This document shows, one piece after another, positions 49,291 through 58,825 of a stretch of 64,000 nucleotides of DNA. The first letter of the stretch is position 1. Each line of letters opens with the position of its first letter. The notes below the pieces were generated by a model. That model was not told the origin of the DNA and made no database searches. It worked only from the letters and a program-made list of their open reading frames with translations. This DNA comes from Pseudomonas brassicacearum subsp. neoaurantiaca (GTDB lineage: Bacteria; Pseudomonadota; Gammaproteobacteria; Pseudomonadales; Pseudomonadaceae): NCBI RefSeq assembly GCF_013608025.1, contig NZ_VDLV01000033.1, positions 248,001 through 312,000 on the forward strand, in the 5' to 3' direction. Position numbers and translations under genes: made by a program.

Positions 49291-51291
49291 GTGCCCATTA
49301 CCCTCCAGGCCTTGTTCGCCCCCGATCGCCTCGCTGTGCAGTTCGCCATCAAGACCGTGCTCGGTGGCGGCCTGGCGCTGTGGCTGGCGTTGCGCTGGGG
49401 GCTGGAGCAGCCGTCCTGGGCGCTGATGACCGCGTTCATCGTTGCTCAGCCGTTGTCCGGGATGGTGGTGCAGAAGGGCTTGGCGCGATTGCTCGGCACC
49501 CTGGTGGGCACCATCATGTCAGTGGTGTTCATGGGTCTGTTCGCCCAGACGCCATGGTTGTTCCTACTGGCGCTGGCGCTGTGGCTGGGCGTATGCACGG
49601 CCTGTTCGACGCTGTTGCGCAGCGCCTGGTCCTATTCGTTCGTGTTGGCGGGCTATACGGTGGCGATTATCGCTTTGCCGGCCATTTCCCATCCGCTTGC
49701 GGTGTTTGATCAAGCCGTTGCGCGTTGCACTGAAATCAGCCTGGGCATCGCCTGTGCCACGGCGACCAGTGCGTTGCTCTGGCCGCTGCGGGTCGAGCGG
49801 CAATTGGCGGATCAGGCCCGTGCCGCCTGGCTGAGCGGCATGCAGGCGGCCCGCGCCACGTTGGCGGGTGATGCCCAGGCGCGCAAGGGTTTGCTCGAAA
49901 TCCTTGGCAAGATCGTCGCGGTGGATGCCCAGCGTGAACACGCCTGGTTCGAAGGCAGCCTGGGTCGCCAGCGTGCCCGGGCCATTAGCGGCTTGAGCCA
50001 GAAATTGCTGATGCTGTTGCGCATTTCCCGTTCGGTGCGCAGGCAGTGGAAACAGCTTGAGCCGCAGGAAGCCGAAGCGCTTCAGCCATGGATGGACGAG
50101 GTGCAGCAAGCCCTGGAGGCGGACAGCTCGGCACTGCAGGCGTTACGACCGCGGGTCTGGGACGCCTCTCACGACCCGCAGATCAGCTCGGCGCAAAGTT
50201 ATTGCCTGGCTCGGTTCGCCTTGCTGCTCGATACCGCCCTGGCCGCCTGCGCTGCGCTGGCGGCGGTGCAGGAGGGCAGGGCAACGGTAGACCCGCCGCG
50301 AACCCTGGCGCCGCACCGCGATCTTTCCCTGGCCGTGGTCTTTGGCGCCCGCAGTGCTCTCGCGTTCCTGGCGGTGTCGTGTTTCTGGCTGGCCACCGCC
50401 TGGCCCGCCGCGTCCGGTGCCCTGGTGCTCACTTGCGTGGTGTGCAGCCTGTTCGCCAGCCGGGAAAACGGCGCGCAGATCGGCATGAGTTTCTTGCGGG
50501 GCATTCTGCTGGCGGTGCCGACGGCGTTCGTGATTGGCGAAATCCTGCTGCCGCAATGGAACAGTTTCGCGATGCTCTGCATGGCCATGGGCGTGCCGCT
50601 GTTCCTCGGGGCGCTGGGGATGGCCAAGCCGCCGATATTTGCCACGGCCACTTCGTTCTGCCTGCATTTCGTGGTGTTGGTGTCGCCGCTCAACGCGATG
50701 AAGTACGACGTCGCGGCTTTTTTCAATAACGCCCAAGCGATGATGATTGGTGTGGGCGCGGCGGTGTTGGCTTTCAAGCTGCTGATCCTGCGCAACCCGG
50801 CGTGGCACAGTCGTCGACTGCTGGCCGCGACCCTGGACGATCTGGTGCGCCTGACTCATCGCAACCTGGGCGGTGCCGAGAGCTGGTTTGGCGGGCGCAT
50901 GGCTGACCGGCTGCTGCAACTGGCCCGGCATTACCCCGAACTGCCGGTGCCGGCGCGCAGCCGTTGGGATGATGGTTTGCTGGGCCTGGACATCGGCGAT
51001 GAGCTGCTGCATCTGCGCTTGAGCCTGGCCGTTGCCCAAATCCCCGAAAGCCCAGCCCAGCGCCGTTATTTCGAAACGCTGGAACAGGTCTTGGAGCGTG
51101 GCCCGGCCGGTGACCAGGCCGACGCGCTGGCCCGGGTGAGCGATGACTATCTGCGAGTATTGGCACAGCAACCTTCGAGCGATGCGCTGAAACTGGCCCA
51201 GGGCGCCGTCGTGCAACTGCAGAACAGCTGGCGCGCCTGGTGTCGCCAGCACGAATCCGAACGAGGGGAGCTTAGCCATGGGCTTGTGTGA
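49291..51291 (+). CDS. FUSC-family inner-membrane efflux protein (AaeB-like)
   Basis: 666 residues. Two blocks of hydrophobic segments (about 15-160 and 350-500) each followed by a soluble domain, the FUSC/AaeB architecture. Start is a GTG (VPITLQALFAPDRLAVQF) with a weak ribosome-binding site. Together with the next two genes it forms an aromatic-acid or drug efflux system modelled on E. coli AaeAB. It overlaps the DUF1656 gene by 14 bases. Confidence 0.9.
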   Translation: MPITLQALFAPDRLAVQFAIKTVLGGGLALWLALRWGLEQPSWALMTAFIVAQPLSGMVVQKGLARLLGTLVGTIMSVVFMGLFAQTPWLFLLALALWLGVCTACSTLLRSAWSYSFVLAGYTVAIIALPAISHPLAVFDQAVARCTEISLGIACATATSALLWPLRVERQLADQARAAWLSGMQAARATLAGDAQARKGLLEILGKIVAVDAQREHAWFEGSLGRQRARAISGLSQKLLMLLRISRSVRRQWKQLEPQEAEALQPWMDEVQQALEADSSALQALRPRVWDASHDPQISSAQSYCLARFALLLDTALAACAALAAVQEGRATVDPPRTLAPHRDLSLAVVFGARSALAFLAVSCFWLATAWPAASGALVLTCVVCSLFASRENGAQIGMSFLRGILLAVPTAFVIGEILLPQWNSFAMLCMAMGVPLFLGALGMAKPPIFATATSFCLHFVVLVSPLNAMKYDVAAFFNNAQAMMIGVGAAVLAFKLLILRNPAWHSRRLLAATLDDLVRLTHRNLGGAESWFGGRMADRLLQLARHYPELPVPARSRWDDGLLGLDIGDELLHLRLSLAVAQIPESPAQRRYFETLEQVLERGPAGDQADALARVSDDYLRVLAQQPSSDALKLAQGAVVQLQNSWRAWCRQHESERGELSHGLV

Positions 51292-51484
51292 ATGGTCGAT
51301 CGGCGGGGTACTGCTCAGCCCGTTCCTGATTTACGTGGTGCTGGCCCTGCTGGCGACCGGTGCGTTGCGCCTGTTGCTCGGCCTGTTGCCCGCCGGGCGC
51401 TGGATCTGGCACGAAGCCTTGTTCGACTGTGCCCTGTATGTCTGTGTCCTGACTGTCATTACCCTGGTCCTCGGACCGTTATGA
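51278..51484 (+). CDS. DUF1656 small membrane protein (AaeX-like)
   Basis: 68 residues with two hydrophobic segments (FLIYVVLALLATGALRLLLGLL and a C-terminal one). DUF1656 proteins sit between FUSC and HlyD genes in efflux operons. Coupled to its neighbours by overlap and close spacing. Confidence 0.88.
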   Translation: MGLCEWSIGGVLLSPFLIYVVLALLATGALRLLLGLLPAGRWIWHEALFDCALYVCVLTVITLVLGPL

Positions 51485-51494
51485 GGAGTTGAAC

Positions 51495-52358
51495 ATGCGT
51501 ACCTCCGTACGTGTCGCCGTCACGTTGTGCGTGGTGGCCGTGGCGATCTTCGCCGGGTTTCATTTGTGGCAGTACTACATGCTCACGCCCTGGACCCGTG
51601 ACGCGCGAATCCGCGCCGACGTGGTGGTGGTCGCCCCTGACGTCTCGGGCTGGGTGCGCGAGCTCAAGGCCGTGGATAACCAGCAGGTCAAGGCCGGCGA
51701 TTTATTGCTGAGTATCGATCGCGAGCGTTTCGAGGCCGCCGTGGAGAAAGCCCGGGCGGTGGTCCAGACCCGCCAGCAACAGTTGAGTTTGCGTGAGCAC
51801 GAAGCCAGTCGCCGGGCAGCCCTTGGGCCCCAGGCCATCAGCGCCGAGTTGCGCGAGAACGCCCAGATCAACGCCGGCATTGCCCGAGGTGAACTGCGCG
51901 AGGCCCAGGCCGAAGCGAAGGTCGCCGAGTTGAACCTGGCCCGCAGCCAGGTCCTGGCTCCGCGTAGCGGCCATATCACCAACCTGCGCCTGGCCGAAGG
52001 CAACTACGTGAATGCCGGGCAACCGGTCATGGCGCTGATCGATGACTCGACGTTTTATGTGCAGGCCTATTTCGAAGAAACCAAACTGCCGCGGATTCGC
52101 GTGGGCGATCCGGTCAAGGTCTGGTTGATGAGCGCCGGGCATGCGCTGGAAGGCCACGTGGAAAGCATCAGTCGCGGCATCACCGACCGCAACACCAACC
52201 CTGACGCGCAACTGCTGGCGGAAGTGGAGCCGACCTTCAACTGGGTGCGCCTGGCCCAGCGCATTCCGGTGCGGATCAAGCTCGACAAGGTGCCAGAAGG
52301 CGTGACGTTGAGCGCGGGGATGACGGCGAGCGTGCAAGTGCGGGACGAGCCGCAGTAG
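51495..52358 (+). CDS. HlyD-family membrane fusion protein (AaeA/EmrA-like)
   Basis: 287 residues from ATG 51495 (AGGAG 6 bases upstream; a TTG two codons earlier is rejected). One N-terminal membrane helix, a biotinyl-lipoyl-like half (PWTRDARIRADVVVVAPDVSGWVREL), a coiled-coil hairpin (about 75-140) and the second lipoyl half plus beta-barrel. Bridges the FUSC pump to an outer-membrane channel encoded elsewhere. Confidence 0.92.
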   Translation: MRTSVRVAVTLCVVAVAIFAGFHLWQYYMLTPWTRDARIRADVVVVAPDVSGWVRELKAVDNQQVKAGDLLLSIDRERFEAAVEKARAVVQTRQQQLSLREHEASRRAALGPQAISAELRENAQINAGIARGELREAQAEAKVAELNLARSQVLAPRSGHITNLRLAEGNYVNAGQPVMALIDDSTFYVQAYFEETKLPRIRVGDPVKVWLMSAGHALEGHVESISRGITDRNTNPDAQLLAEVEPTFNWVRLAQRIPVRIKLDKVPEGVTLSAGMTASVQVRDEPQ

Positions 52359-52378
52359 CCGCCGCGCTGCGAACCCCC

Positions 52379-52509
52379 GTGGCGAGGGAGCTTGCTCCCG
52401 CTCGGCGGCGAAGCCGTCGTAAAAAGGCGCCCGCGTTGGATCAGATCAATTCGGGTGTCTTTTTTGGGGGCGCTTCGCACCCCAGCGGGAGCAAGCTCCC
52501 TCGCCACAA
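52379..52509. repeat. REP doublet, GGGAGCTTGCTCCCGCT subtype
   Basis: Inverted pair of GTGGCGAGGGAGCTTGCTCC with an expanded spacer, between convergent genes. Confidence 0.85.
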
Positions 52510-52545
52510 TTCATTCACTCCACAGAGGGTGTGTCGCTTCGAAAA

Positions 52546-53016
52546 TCAACCTACCGTGATTGCCGGCAACTCCGGCAATGTCACGGTCTGCTGCTTGCGC
52601 GGTGCGAGGATTTCGGCTTCGCCGTCCACCACCAGCTCGTCGCGCTGGTTGAATACGCGGGTGGCGATGCGCACGCGGAACTTCGGCAGCTTTTCCAGGA
52701 TTTCCAGGCGTACGGTCAGGGTGTCGCCGATTTTCACCGGTTTCTGGAAGCTCATCTGCTGGCCGATATAGATGGTGCCCGGCCCAGGCAATTCACACGC
52801 CACCGCCGCGCTGATCAGCGCACCGCTGAACATGCCGTGGGCGATGCGTTCCTTGAACATGCTGGCGGCGGCGAATTCGGCGTCCAGGTGCACCGGGTTG
52901 TGATCGCCCGACATCGCGGCGAACAGCTGGATATCGCGCTCCTCGACGGTCTTGCTGTAGCTGGCGGTCTGGCCGACTTCGAGGGCTTCGTAAGGGATGT
53001 TGGTGACCTGGGTCAT
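52546..53016 (-). CDS. MaoC-family dehydratase (enoyl-CoA hydratase-like)
   Basis: 156-residue hot-dog-fold protein. The catalytic-type segment DIQLFAAMSGDHNPVHLDAEFA (Asp and His of the hydratase motif) and the late GTIYIGQQMSFQKPVKIGDTL are typical of R-specific hydratases. Probably acts on acyl-CoA; the nearby hydrolase and two acyl-CoA ligases support a fatty-acid role. The same gene order occurs at the PA3299-PA3302 locus of P. aeruginosa, as remembered. Confidence 0.9.
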   Translation of the reverse strand: MTQVTNIPYEALEVGQTASYSKTVEERDIQLFAAMSGDHNPVHLDAEFAAASMFKERIAHGMFSGALISAAVACELPGPGTIYIGQQMSFQKPVKIGDTLTVRLEILEKLPKFRVRIATRVFNQRDELVVDGEAEILAPRKQQTVTLPELPAITVG

Positions 53017-53057
53017 GTCTGGTTCCTGTGACGGTAAAAAGGAAAAACGCTGTCGTT

Positions 53058-54002
53058 TTATTCGCTGCGAGGCGGCCGCTTGTGGCTCAAGGCCTGGGCG
53101 ATCCAGGCGAGCACATCGGCGGTCACTTCATCGCGGTTGGTTTCATTGAACAATTCGTGCCGGGCCTGCGGGTAGATCTTCAATTGCAGATGCTGATTGC
53201 CGGCGCCGCTCAAGGCATCGGCCAGATCCTTGAGACGCTTGCCTTCGCTCACCGGATCACATTCGCCGCCAATCACCAGCAGCGGCAGGCCTGGATCGAT
53301 CTGCGCGAGATTGGACGCTTTGCTGATCTGCTGCAACCCGCCGAGCAGGTCGATCCAGAGCTGATTGGTGCAACGAAAGCCGCACAGCGGGTCGCTGACG
53401 TACTTGTCCACTTCGGCGGGGTCGCGGCTGAGCCAGTCGAAGGGCGTGCGCGTCGGTTTGAGTTTTTTGTTGAAACTGCCAAATGACAGCCATTCGATCA
53501 GGGCGCTGCGCCCGGCGGCGCCTTGCCGCCTGCGTTCGAAACGGGCGATCAGTCGCGCCGCGCGATAAAGCGCCACGGGTTGGAAATTGGAACCGCTGAG
53601 GAGGGCGCCATGCAGGCTGGCGCTGTGGTGTAACAGGTAACCCTGGGCGATATAGCTGCCCATGCTGTGGCCCAGCAGCAGAATTGGTATTTCTGGATGT
53701 TGCTGGCAGATGTGGTGGTTCAGGCTCGCCAGGTCGCCGACAACCTTGGCCCAGCCGTCCTGGTCGGCAAAGTGGCCGAGGACCGCTGCTTCGCCGGTCT
53801 TGCCATGGCCACGCAGGTCCGGCGCGTAGACACCGTAACCTTCATCGCACAGTGCCTGGGCCAGGCGCCCATAGCGGCCGCTGTGTTCGGCCATGCCGTG
53901 GGCCAGCATGATCACCGCCAGCGGGGCGGTTTCGGGCAACCACTGATTGACGAACAGGCGGCTGTGGTCAGTCGCGGTCAGCCAGAACGTTTGGTGGATC
54001 AT
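53058..54002 (-). CDS. Alpha/beta hydrolase, monoacylglycerol-lipase-like
   Basis: 314 residues from ATG 54002 (AAAGGA upstream). The nucleophile motif GHSMGSYIAQG, oxyanion region VIMLAHGMAEHSGRY, and the late GGECDPVSEG (Asp) and ARHELFNE (His) complete a serine-hydrolase triad of the lysophospholipase/monoacylglycerol lipase type. It may release fatty acids for the ligases transcribed divergently from it. Confidence 0.9.
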   Translation of the reverse strand: MIHQTFWLTATDHSRLFVNQWLPETAPLAVIMLAHGMAEHSGRYGRLAQALCDEGYGVYAPDLRGHGKTGEAAVLGHFADQDGWAKVVGDLASLNHHICQQHPEIPILLLGHSMGSYIAQGYLLHHSASLHGALLSGSNFQPVALYRAARLIARFERRRQGAAGRSALIEWLSFGSFNKKLKPTRTPFDWLSRDPAEVDKYVSDPLCGFRCTNQLWIDLLGGLQQISKASNLAQIDPGLPLLVIGGECDPVSEGKRLKDLADALSGAGNQHLQLKIYPQARHELFNETNRDEVTADVLAWIAQALSHKRPPRSE

Positions 54003-54226
54003 GGCGGTTCCTTTGCACAAAGTCAGACGCAGCGTCGCTGCATTGTATAGCCCATCCGTTGCGTCCCGTCTGATCAGCCCAAGGCAATTCAGGAAGATTC
54101 ACACAATCTATGACGCAAGTTGCCATATTTGCCTGAATGGCCATAGCTGCTAGTGTCCCAAGAGCTCCGTCTCCACGCGCGATACAGAGGCGGCCCGGAT
54201 AGGTTCAGGTAAAGAGGACAAAAACA

Positions 54227-55915
54227 ATGCAGCCTGATTTCTGGAATGACAAACGCCCGGCCGGCGTACCCTCGGATATCGAGCCAGGTACCTACAAGTC
54301 GGTTGTCGAGGTGTTCGAGCGTTCCTGCAAGAAATTTGCCGATCGTCCGGCGTTCAGCAACATGGGGGTAACGCTCACCTACGCCGAGCTCGAGCGCTAC
54401 AGCGCGGCCTTTGCCGGTTACCTGCAAGCCCATACCGACCTGGCGCCAGGCGATCGCATCGCCGTGCAGATGCCCAATGTCCTGCAATACCCGATCGCTG
54501 TCTTCGGAGCCCTGCGCGCCGGGCTCATCGTGGTCAATACCAACCCGCTCTACACCCCACGGGAAATGCGCCATCAGTTCAAGGACTCCGGTGCCCGGGC
54601 GCTGGTGTACATGAATCTGTTCGGGCAGAAGGTCCAGGAAGTGCTGCCCGACACCGACCTGCAATACCTGATCGAAGCGAAGATGGGCGACCTGATGCCC
54701 ACCGCCAAGGGCTGGCTGGTGAATACGGTGGTGAGCAAGGTCAAGAAAATGGTCCCGGCCTATTCGCTGCCCCAGGCTATTTCCTTCAAGAGCGCCTTGC
54801 GCCTGGGACGCGGCCAGGGCATCAAGCCGTTGAACGTCAGCCTCGACGACATCGCTGTATTGCAATACACCGGTGGCACCACCGGTTTGGCGAAAGGCGC
54901 GATGCTGACCCACGGCAACCTGGTGGCCAACATGCAACAGGCCCGCGCCTGTCTGGGGCAGATCGGTGACGACGGCCAGCCGCTGTTGCGCGAAGGACAG
55001 GAAGTCATGATCGCGCCGCTGCCGCTTTACCATATCTATGCCTTCACGGCGAACTGCATGTGCATGATGGTCACCGGCAACCACAACGTGCTGATCACCA
55101 ACCCGCGGGACATCGGCGGTTTCATCAAGGAGCTGAAGAACTGGCGGTTTTCGCTGCTGCTGGGACTCAACACGCTGTTCGTGGCGCTGATGGACCACCC
55201 GGATTTCAAGACGCTGGACTTCTCCAACCTCAAGGTCACCAATTCAGGCGGCACCGCGCTGGTCAAGGCCACCGCCGAACGTTGGAAACAACTCACCGGT
55301 TGCAGCATTACCGAGGGCTACGGGCTGACCGAAACCTCGCCGGTGGCCAGCGCCAACCCTTACGGCGGCAAGTCGCGCCTGGGTACGGTGGGGCTGCCGG
55401 TGCCGGGTACGCTGATGAAGGTCATCAGCGACGACGGCGTCGAGATGCCCCTCGGTGAGCGTGGCGAGCTGTGCATCAAGGGCCCGCAGATCATGAAAGG
55501 CTATTGGAACAAGCCCGAAGCGACCGCCGAAGTGCTCGACAGCGAGGGCTGGTTCAAGTCGGGTGATATCGCGGTGATCGACCCCGACGGGTTCGTGCGG
55601 ATTGTCGATCGCAAGAAGGACATGATCATCGTCTCGGGTTTCAACGTGTACCCGAATGAAATCGAGGATGTGGTGATGGCCCATCCGAAAGTCGCCAGTT
55701 GCGCGGTGATCGGCGTGCCGGACGAGCGTTCGGGGGAGGCGGTGAAGCTGTTCGTGGTCGCGCGTGAGGCCGGAGTCAGCCTCGAAGAACTCAAGGCGTA
55801 CTGCAAGGAAAACTTCACCGGCTACAAGGTGCCCAAGCACATCGTACTGCGAGAGTCGCTGCCGATGACGCCGGTGGGCAAGATTCTGCGCCGGGAGTTG
55901 CGCGATATCGCCTGA
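54227..55915 (+). CDS. fadD2: Long-chain fatty acid-CoA ligase FadD2
   Basis: 562 residues. The AMP-binding motif YTGGTTGLAKG is at 214-224, followed by GYGLTETSPVAS and the hinge/catalytic VDRKKDMIIVSGFNVYP and PMTPVGKILRRELR. Activates fatty acids for beta-oxidation at the inner membrane. First of two tandem paralogues, in the order seen in P. aeruginosa. AAAAACAA touches the start codon, a possible Crc/Hfq site. Confidence 0.92.
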   Translation: MQPDFWNDKRPAGVPSDIEPGTYKSVVEVFERSCKKFADRPAFSNMGVTLTYAELERYSAAFAGYLQAHTDLAPGDRIAVQMPNVLQYPIAVFGALRAGLIVVNTNPLYTPREMRHQFKDSGARALVYMNLFGQKVQEVLPDTDLQYLIEAKMGDLMPTAKGWLVNTVVSKVKKMVPAYSLPQAISFKSALRLGRGQGIKPLNVSLDDIAVLQYTGGTTGLAKGAMLTHGNLVANMQQARACLGQIGDDGQPLLREGQEVMIAPLPLYHIYAFTANCMCMMVTGNHNVLITNPRDIGGFIKELKNWRFSLLLGLNTLFVALMDHPDFKTLDFSNLKVTNSGGTALVKATAERWKQLTGCSITEGYGLTETSPVASANPYGGKSRLGTVGLPVPGTLMKVISDDGVEMPLGERGELCIKGPQIMKGYWNKPEATAEVLDSEGWFKSGDIAVIDPDGFVRIVDRKKDMIIVSGFNVYPNEIEDVVMAHPKVASCAVIGVPDERSGEAVKLFVVAREAGVSLEELKAYCKENFTGYKVPKHIVLRESLPMTPVGKILRRELRDIA

Positions 55916-56297
55916 CGCTCGAGAGTGAAAGTGGAACCCTGTGGGAGCGAGCTTGCTCGCGATAGCGGTCTGTCAGTAACAGAAATGTTGGCTGACCCAC
56001 CGCCATCGCGAGCAAGCTCGCTCCCACAGGTTCTTATGTATTCGGGTCAATTAGGCAAAGCTTAGGTTTTTTACTCTAAAAATGACCATTGCACATTCTT
56101 GAGTCATGTTTATGACTGTAGGGGCCACTTTTGGCTCTAGGCGACCCTTGGCAAAGCTGCTACTCTCGGCGCGCTTTTGTGACTTCTCGGCCTTTATCCA
56201 AGCCAGACTCACCAATAAACAAGCACCAAAAAACAAACACCAATAATAATCGCATCAAATGCGGTGAGAATTCGCGTTGCTGAGGAGTGGGGCTTCC
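55916..56297. other. Intergenic region between fadD2 and fadD1
   Basis: 382 bases without a gene. It holds a REP doublet (55939-56030), an inverted repeat AGTCAT-GTTT-ATGACT (56102-56117), and AT-rich sequence before the fadD1 ribosome-binding site. This is long enough for fadD1 to have its own promoter. Confidence 0.6.
55939..56030. repeat. REP doublet, GAGCTTGCTCGCGA subtype
   Basis: Inverted pair of GTGGGAGCGAGCTTGCTCGC between fadD2 and fadD1. Confidence 0.87.
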
Positions 56298-57989
56298 ATG
56301 ATCGAAGACTTTTGGAAGGATAAGTACCCAGCTGGGATTGCTGCCGACATCAATCCAGATGAGTATCCGAATATTCAGGCGGTGTTGAAGCAATCCTGCC
56401 AGCGCTTCGCCGACAAGCCGGCATTCAGTAACCTTGGCAAGACGATCACCTACGGTGAGCTGTACGAGTTGTCCGGTGCCTTTGCCGCGTACCTGCAACA
56501 GCATACCGATTTGCAGCCGGGCGATCGAATCGCCGTGCAACTGCCCAACGTCCTCCAGTACCCCGTCGCCGTGTTCGGTGCGATCCGCGCCGGCCTGATC
56601 GTGGTCAATACCAACCCGCTCTACACCGCGCGGGAAATGGAGCACCAATTCAACGATTCCGGCGCCAAGGCGTTGGTGTGCCTGGCAAACATGGCGCACC
56701 TGGCCGAAAACGTGGTGCCCAAGACCAGCGTCAAGCACGTCATTGTCACTGAAGTGGCCGACCTCCTGCCGCCACTCAAGCGACTGTTGATCAACAGCGT
56801 GATCAAGTACGTCAAGAAGATGGTCCCGGCGTATCACCTGCCCAAGGCCATCAAGTTCAACGATGTGCTGCGCAAGGGTCATGGCCAGCCCGTGAACGAA
56901 GCCAACCCCGCCCGCGATGACGTGGCGGTGTTGCAATACACCGGCGGTACCACCGGCGTGGCCAAGGGGGCGATGCTGACCCACCGCAATCTGGTGGCGA
57001 ACATGCTGCAGTGCAAGGCGCTGATGGGCTCCAACCTCAATGAAGGTTGTGAAGTACTGATCACGCCGCTGCCGCTTTACCACATCTATGCCTTCACCTT
57101 TCATTGCATGGCGATGATGCTGATCGGCAACCACAACATCCTGATCAGCAACCCGCGCGATCTGTCGGCGATGGTCAAAGAGCTGTCGAAGTGGAAGTTC
57201 AGCGGCTTCGTCGGTCTTAACACGTTGTTCGTGGCGCTGTGCAACAACGAAGCCTTCCGCAAGCTGGATTTCTCGGCGTTGAAAGTCACCCTGTCGGGCG
57301 GCATGGCCCTGCAACTGGCAGCGGCGGAGCGTTGGAAAGCGGTCACCGGTTGCCCGATCTGCGAAGGCTACGGCATGACCGAGACGAGCCCGGTGGCCAC
57401 CGTCAATCCGATCCAGAACATCCAGGTTGGCACCATCGGCATTCCGGTGCCGTCGACATTGTGCAAGGTGATCAACGATGCGGGCGAAGAACAGCCCTTG
57501 GGTGAAGTCGGCGAGTTGTGCGTGAAAGGCCCTCAGGTCATGAAGGGCTATTGGCAGCGCCAGGACGCCACCGACGAGATCCTCGACAGCGAAGGCTGGC
57601 TCAAGACCGGCGACATTGCGATCATCCAGCCAGACGGCTACATGCGCATCGTCGATCGTAAGAAGGACATGATCCTGATTTCTGGCTTCAACGTGTACCC
57701 GAACGAGCTCGAGGATGTATTGGCCACCTTGCCGGGCGTACTGCAATGCGCGGCCATCGGCGTACCGGACGAGAAGTCCGGTGAGGCGATCAAGATATTC
57801 ATCGTCGCGCGTCCGGGTGTCACGCTGACCAAGGAACAGGTGATGGAGCACATGCGCGCCAACGTCACCGGCTATAAAGTGCCCAAGGCCGTGGAATTCC
57901 GCGATGCATTGCCAACCACCAACGTGGGCAAGATCCTGCGGCGCGAGTTGCGTGATGAAGAATTGCGGAAGTTGGGGCTGAAGAAGTAA
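56298..57989 (+). CDS. fadD1: Long-chain fatty acid-CoA ligase FadD1
   Basis: 563 residues from ATG 56298, which has GAGGAG upstream and gives the same N-terminus layout as FadD2. YTGGTTGVAKG at 214-224, GYGMTETSPVATVN, and VDRKKDMILISGFNVYPNE with the catalytic GKILRRELRDEE. Paralogue of FadD2, with which it shares most motif positions; specificity differences cannot be read. Ends at a strong terminator. Confidence 0.93.
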   Translation: MIEDFWKDKYPAGIAADINPDEYPNIQAVLKQSCQRFADKPAFSNLGKTITYGELYELSGAFAAYLQQHTDLQPGDRIAVQLPNVLQYPVAVFGAIRAGLIVVNTNPLYTAREMEHQFNDSGAKALVCLANMAHLAENVVPKTSVKHVIVTEVADLLPPLKRLLINSVIKYVKKMVPAYHLPKAIKFNDVLRKGHGQPVNEANPARDDVAVLQYTGGTTGVAKGAMLTHRNLVANMLQCKALMGSNLNEGCEVLITPLPLYHIYAFTFHCMAMMLIGNHNILISNPRDLSAMVKELSKWKFSGFVGLNTLFVALCNNEAFRKLDFSALKVTLSGGMALQLAAAERWKAVTGCPICEGYGMTETSPVATVNPIQNIQVGTIGIPVPSTLCKVINDAGEEQPLGEVGELCVKGPQVMKGYWQRQDATDEILDSEGWLKTGDIAIIQPDGYMRIVDRKKDMILISGFNVYPNELEDVLATLPGVLQCAAIGVPDEKSGEAIKIFIVARPGVTLTKEQVMEHMRANVTGYKVPKAVEFRDALPTTNVGKILRRELRDEELRKLGLKK

Positions 57990-58002
57990 AGCCACCTGCC
58001 AC

Positions 58003-58030
58003 AAAAAGCCCCGCAGATGCGGGGCTTTTT
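58003..58030 (+). terminator. Intrinsic terminator after fadD1
   Basis: AAAAAGCCCCGC-AGAT-GCGGGGCTTTTT, a perfect stem with T-tail, 14 bases after the stop. Confidence 0.92.
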
Positions 58031-58063
58031 ATGTACGCGATGATGCCCTGGAGCGGGACAGCT

Positions 58064-58175
58064 CTTGTGGCGAGGGAGCTTGCTCCCGCTGGGCTGCGCA
58101 GCAGGCCCGTCCGTCCCGACTGATTCACCGCAAGGGGCCGCTTCGCGTCCAGCGGGAGCAAGCTCCCTCGCCACG
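58064..58175. repeat. REP doublet, GGGAGCTTGCTCCCGCT subtype
   Basis: Inverted pair of GTGGCGAGGGAGCTTGCTCC between the convergent fadD1 and unknown genes. Confidence 0.86.
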
Positions 58176-58199
58176 GGGAATGCGTAGCGTGGCGGTCGA

Positions 58200-58577
58200 T
58201 TACAACCGAAACTGCGCAAAATCCAGGTTGGTGCCACCCGGCCGCATGTCCTGCAGGTAGGAATCCTTGTCGGCGCTCAGTTCCAGGCTCAGGGCGGCCT
58301 TGCGTTTGCCCTGGTTGCGCACTTCCAGGCCTTCCATTTTTTCCCGCAGGAACACGGTCGGCACCTTAAGGTGCAGCAGTTCGTCGGTGGCCGGGGTGTG
58401 CAGCAGCAGGTGAATCCATTCGTACTGACCGATGGCCAGGCGCGCCACGGGAATATCGAACCAGAAAATGTTGCGGTTGCGGTTCAATTCGCTGAAATGG
58501 CAATTATTGACACCCAGGACGGCGCCGCCCAGTTCCTGGTTCCTGCGGGCGATGGCCTGCTTCTTATCGAGTTTCAT
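58200..58577 (-). CDS. Conserved Pseudomonas protein of unknown function
   Basis: 125 residues from ATG 58577 (AGGAACG upstream; a longer frame is rejected). Starts MKLDKKQAIARRNQELGGAVLG and has a beta-rich middle (NIFWFDIPVARLAIGQYEWIHLLLH) and a charged, Leu-rich end. No signal peptide or membrane segment. A gene of this size lies next to fadD1 in P. aeruginosa too, as remembered. Function unknown. Confidence 0.75.
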   Translation of the reverse strand: MKLDKKQAIARRNQELGGAVLGVNNCHFSELNRNRNIFWFDIPVARLAIGQYEWIHLLLHTPATDELLHLKVPTVFLREKMEGLEVRNQGKRKAALSLELSADKDSYLQDMRPGGTNLDFAQFRL

Positions 58578-58825
58578 AACGTTCCTACGGGATGGGAGCT
58601 TCGGGCCACGGCCTGAATACGAGGGGCATTCTCGGTGGTTGCCGGCCAAACATAAAGCCCCGCTTGCACGAACGATGAAACTTGCCCAGTGGATCTTCGG
58701 TCAATTCTGCGTCAGTTGGTAAAACGATCAAATTGCTCCAAAGTCGCCAAACAGGCTACTTTGTTGTAGAAAACGGCCCTTGAGTCGCCACGCGACCCCT
58801 CTTTTTGCGGCGAAAGGAGACGCTT

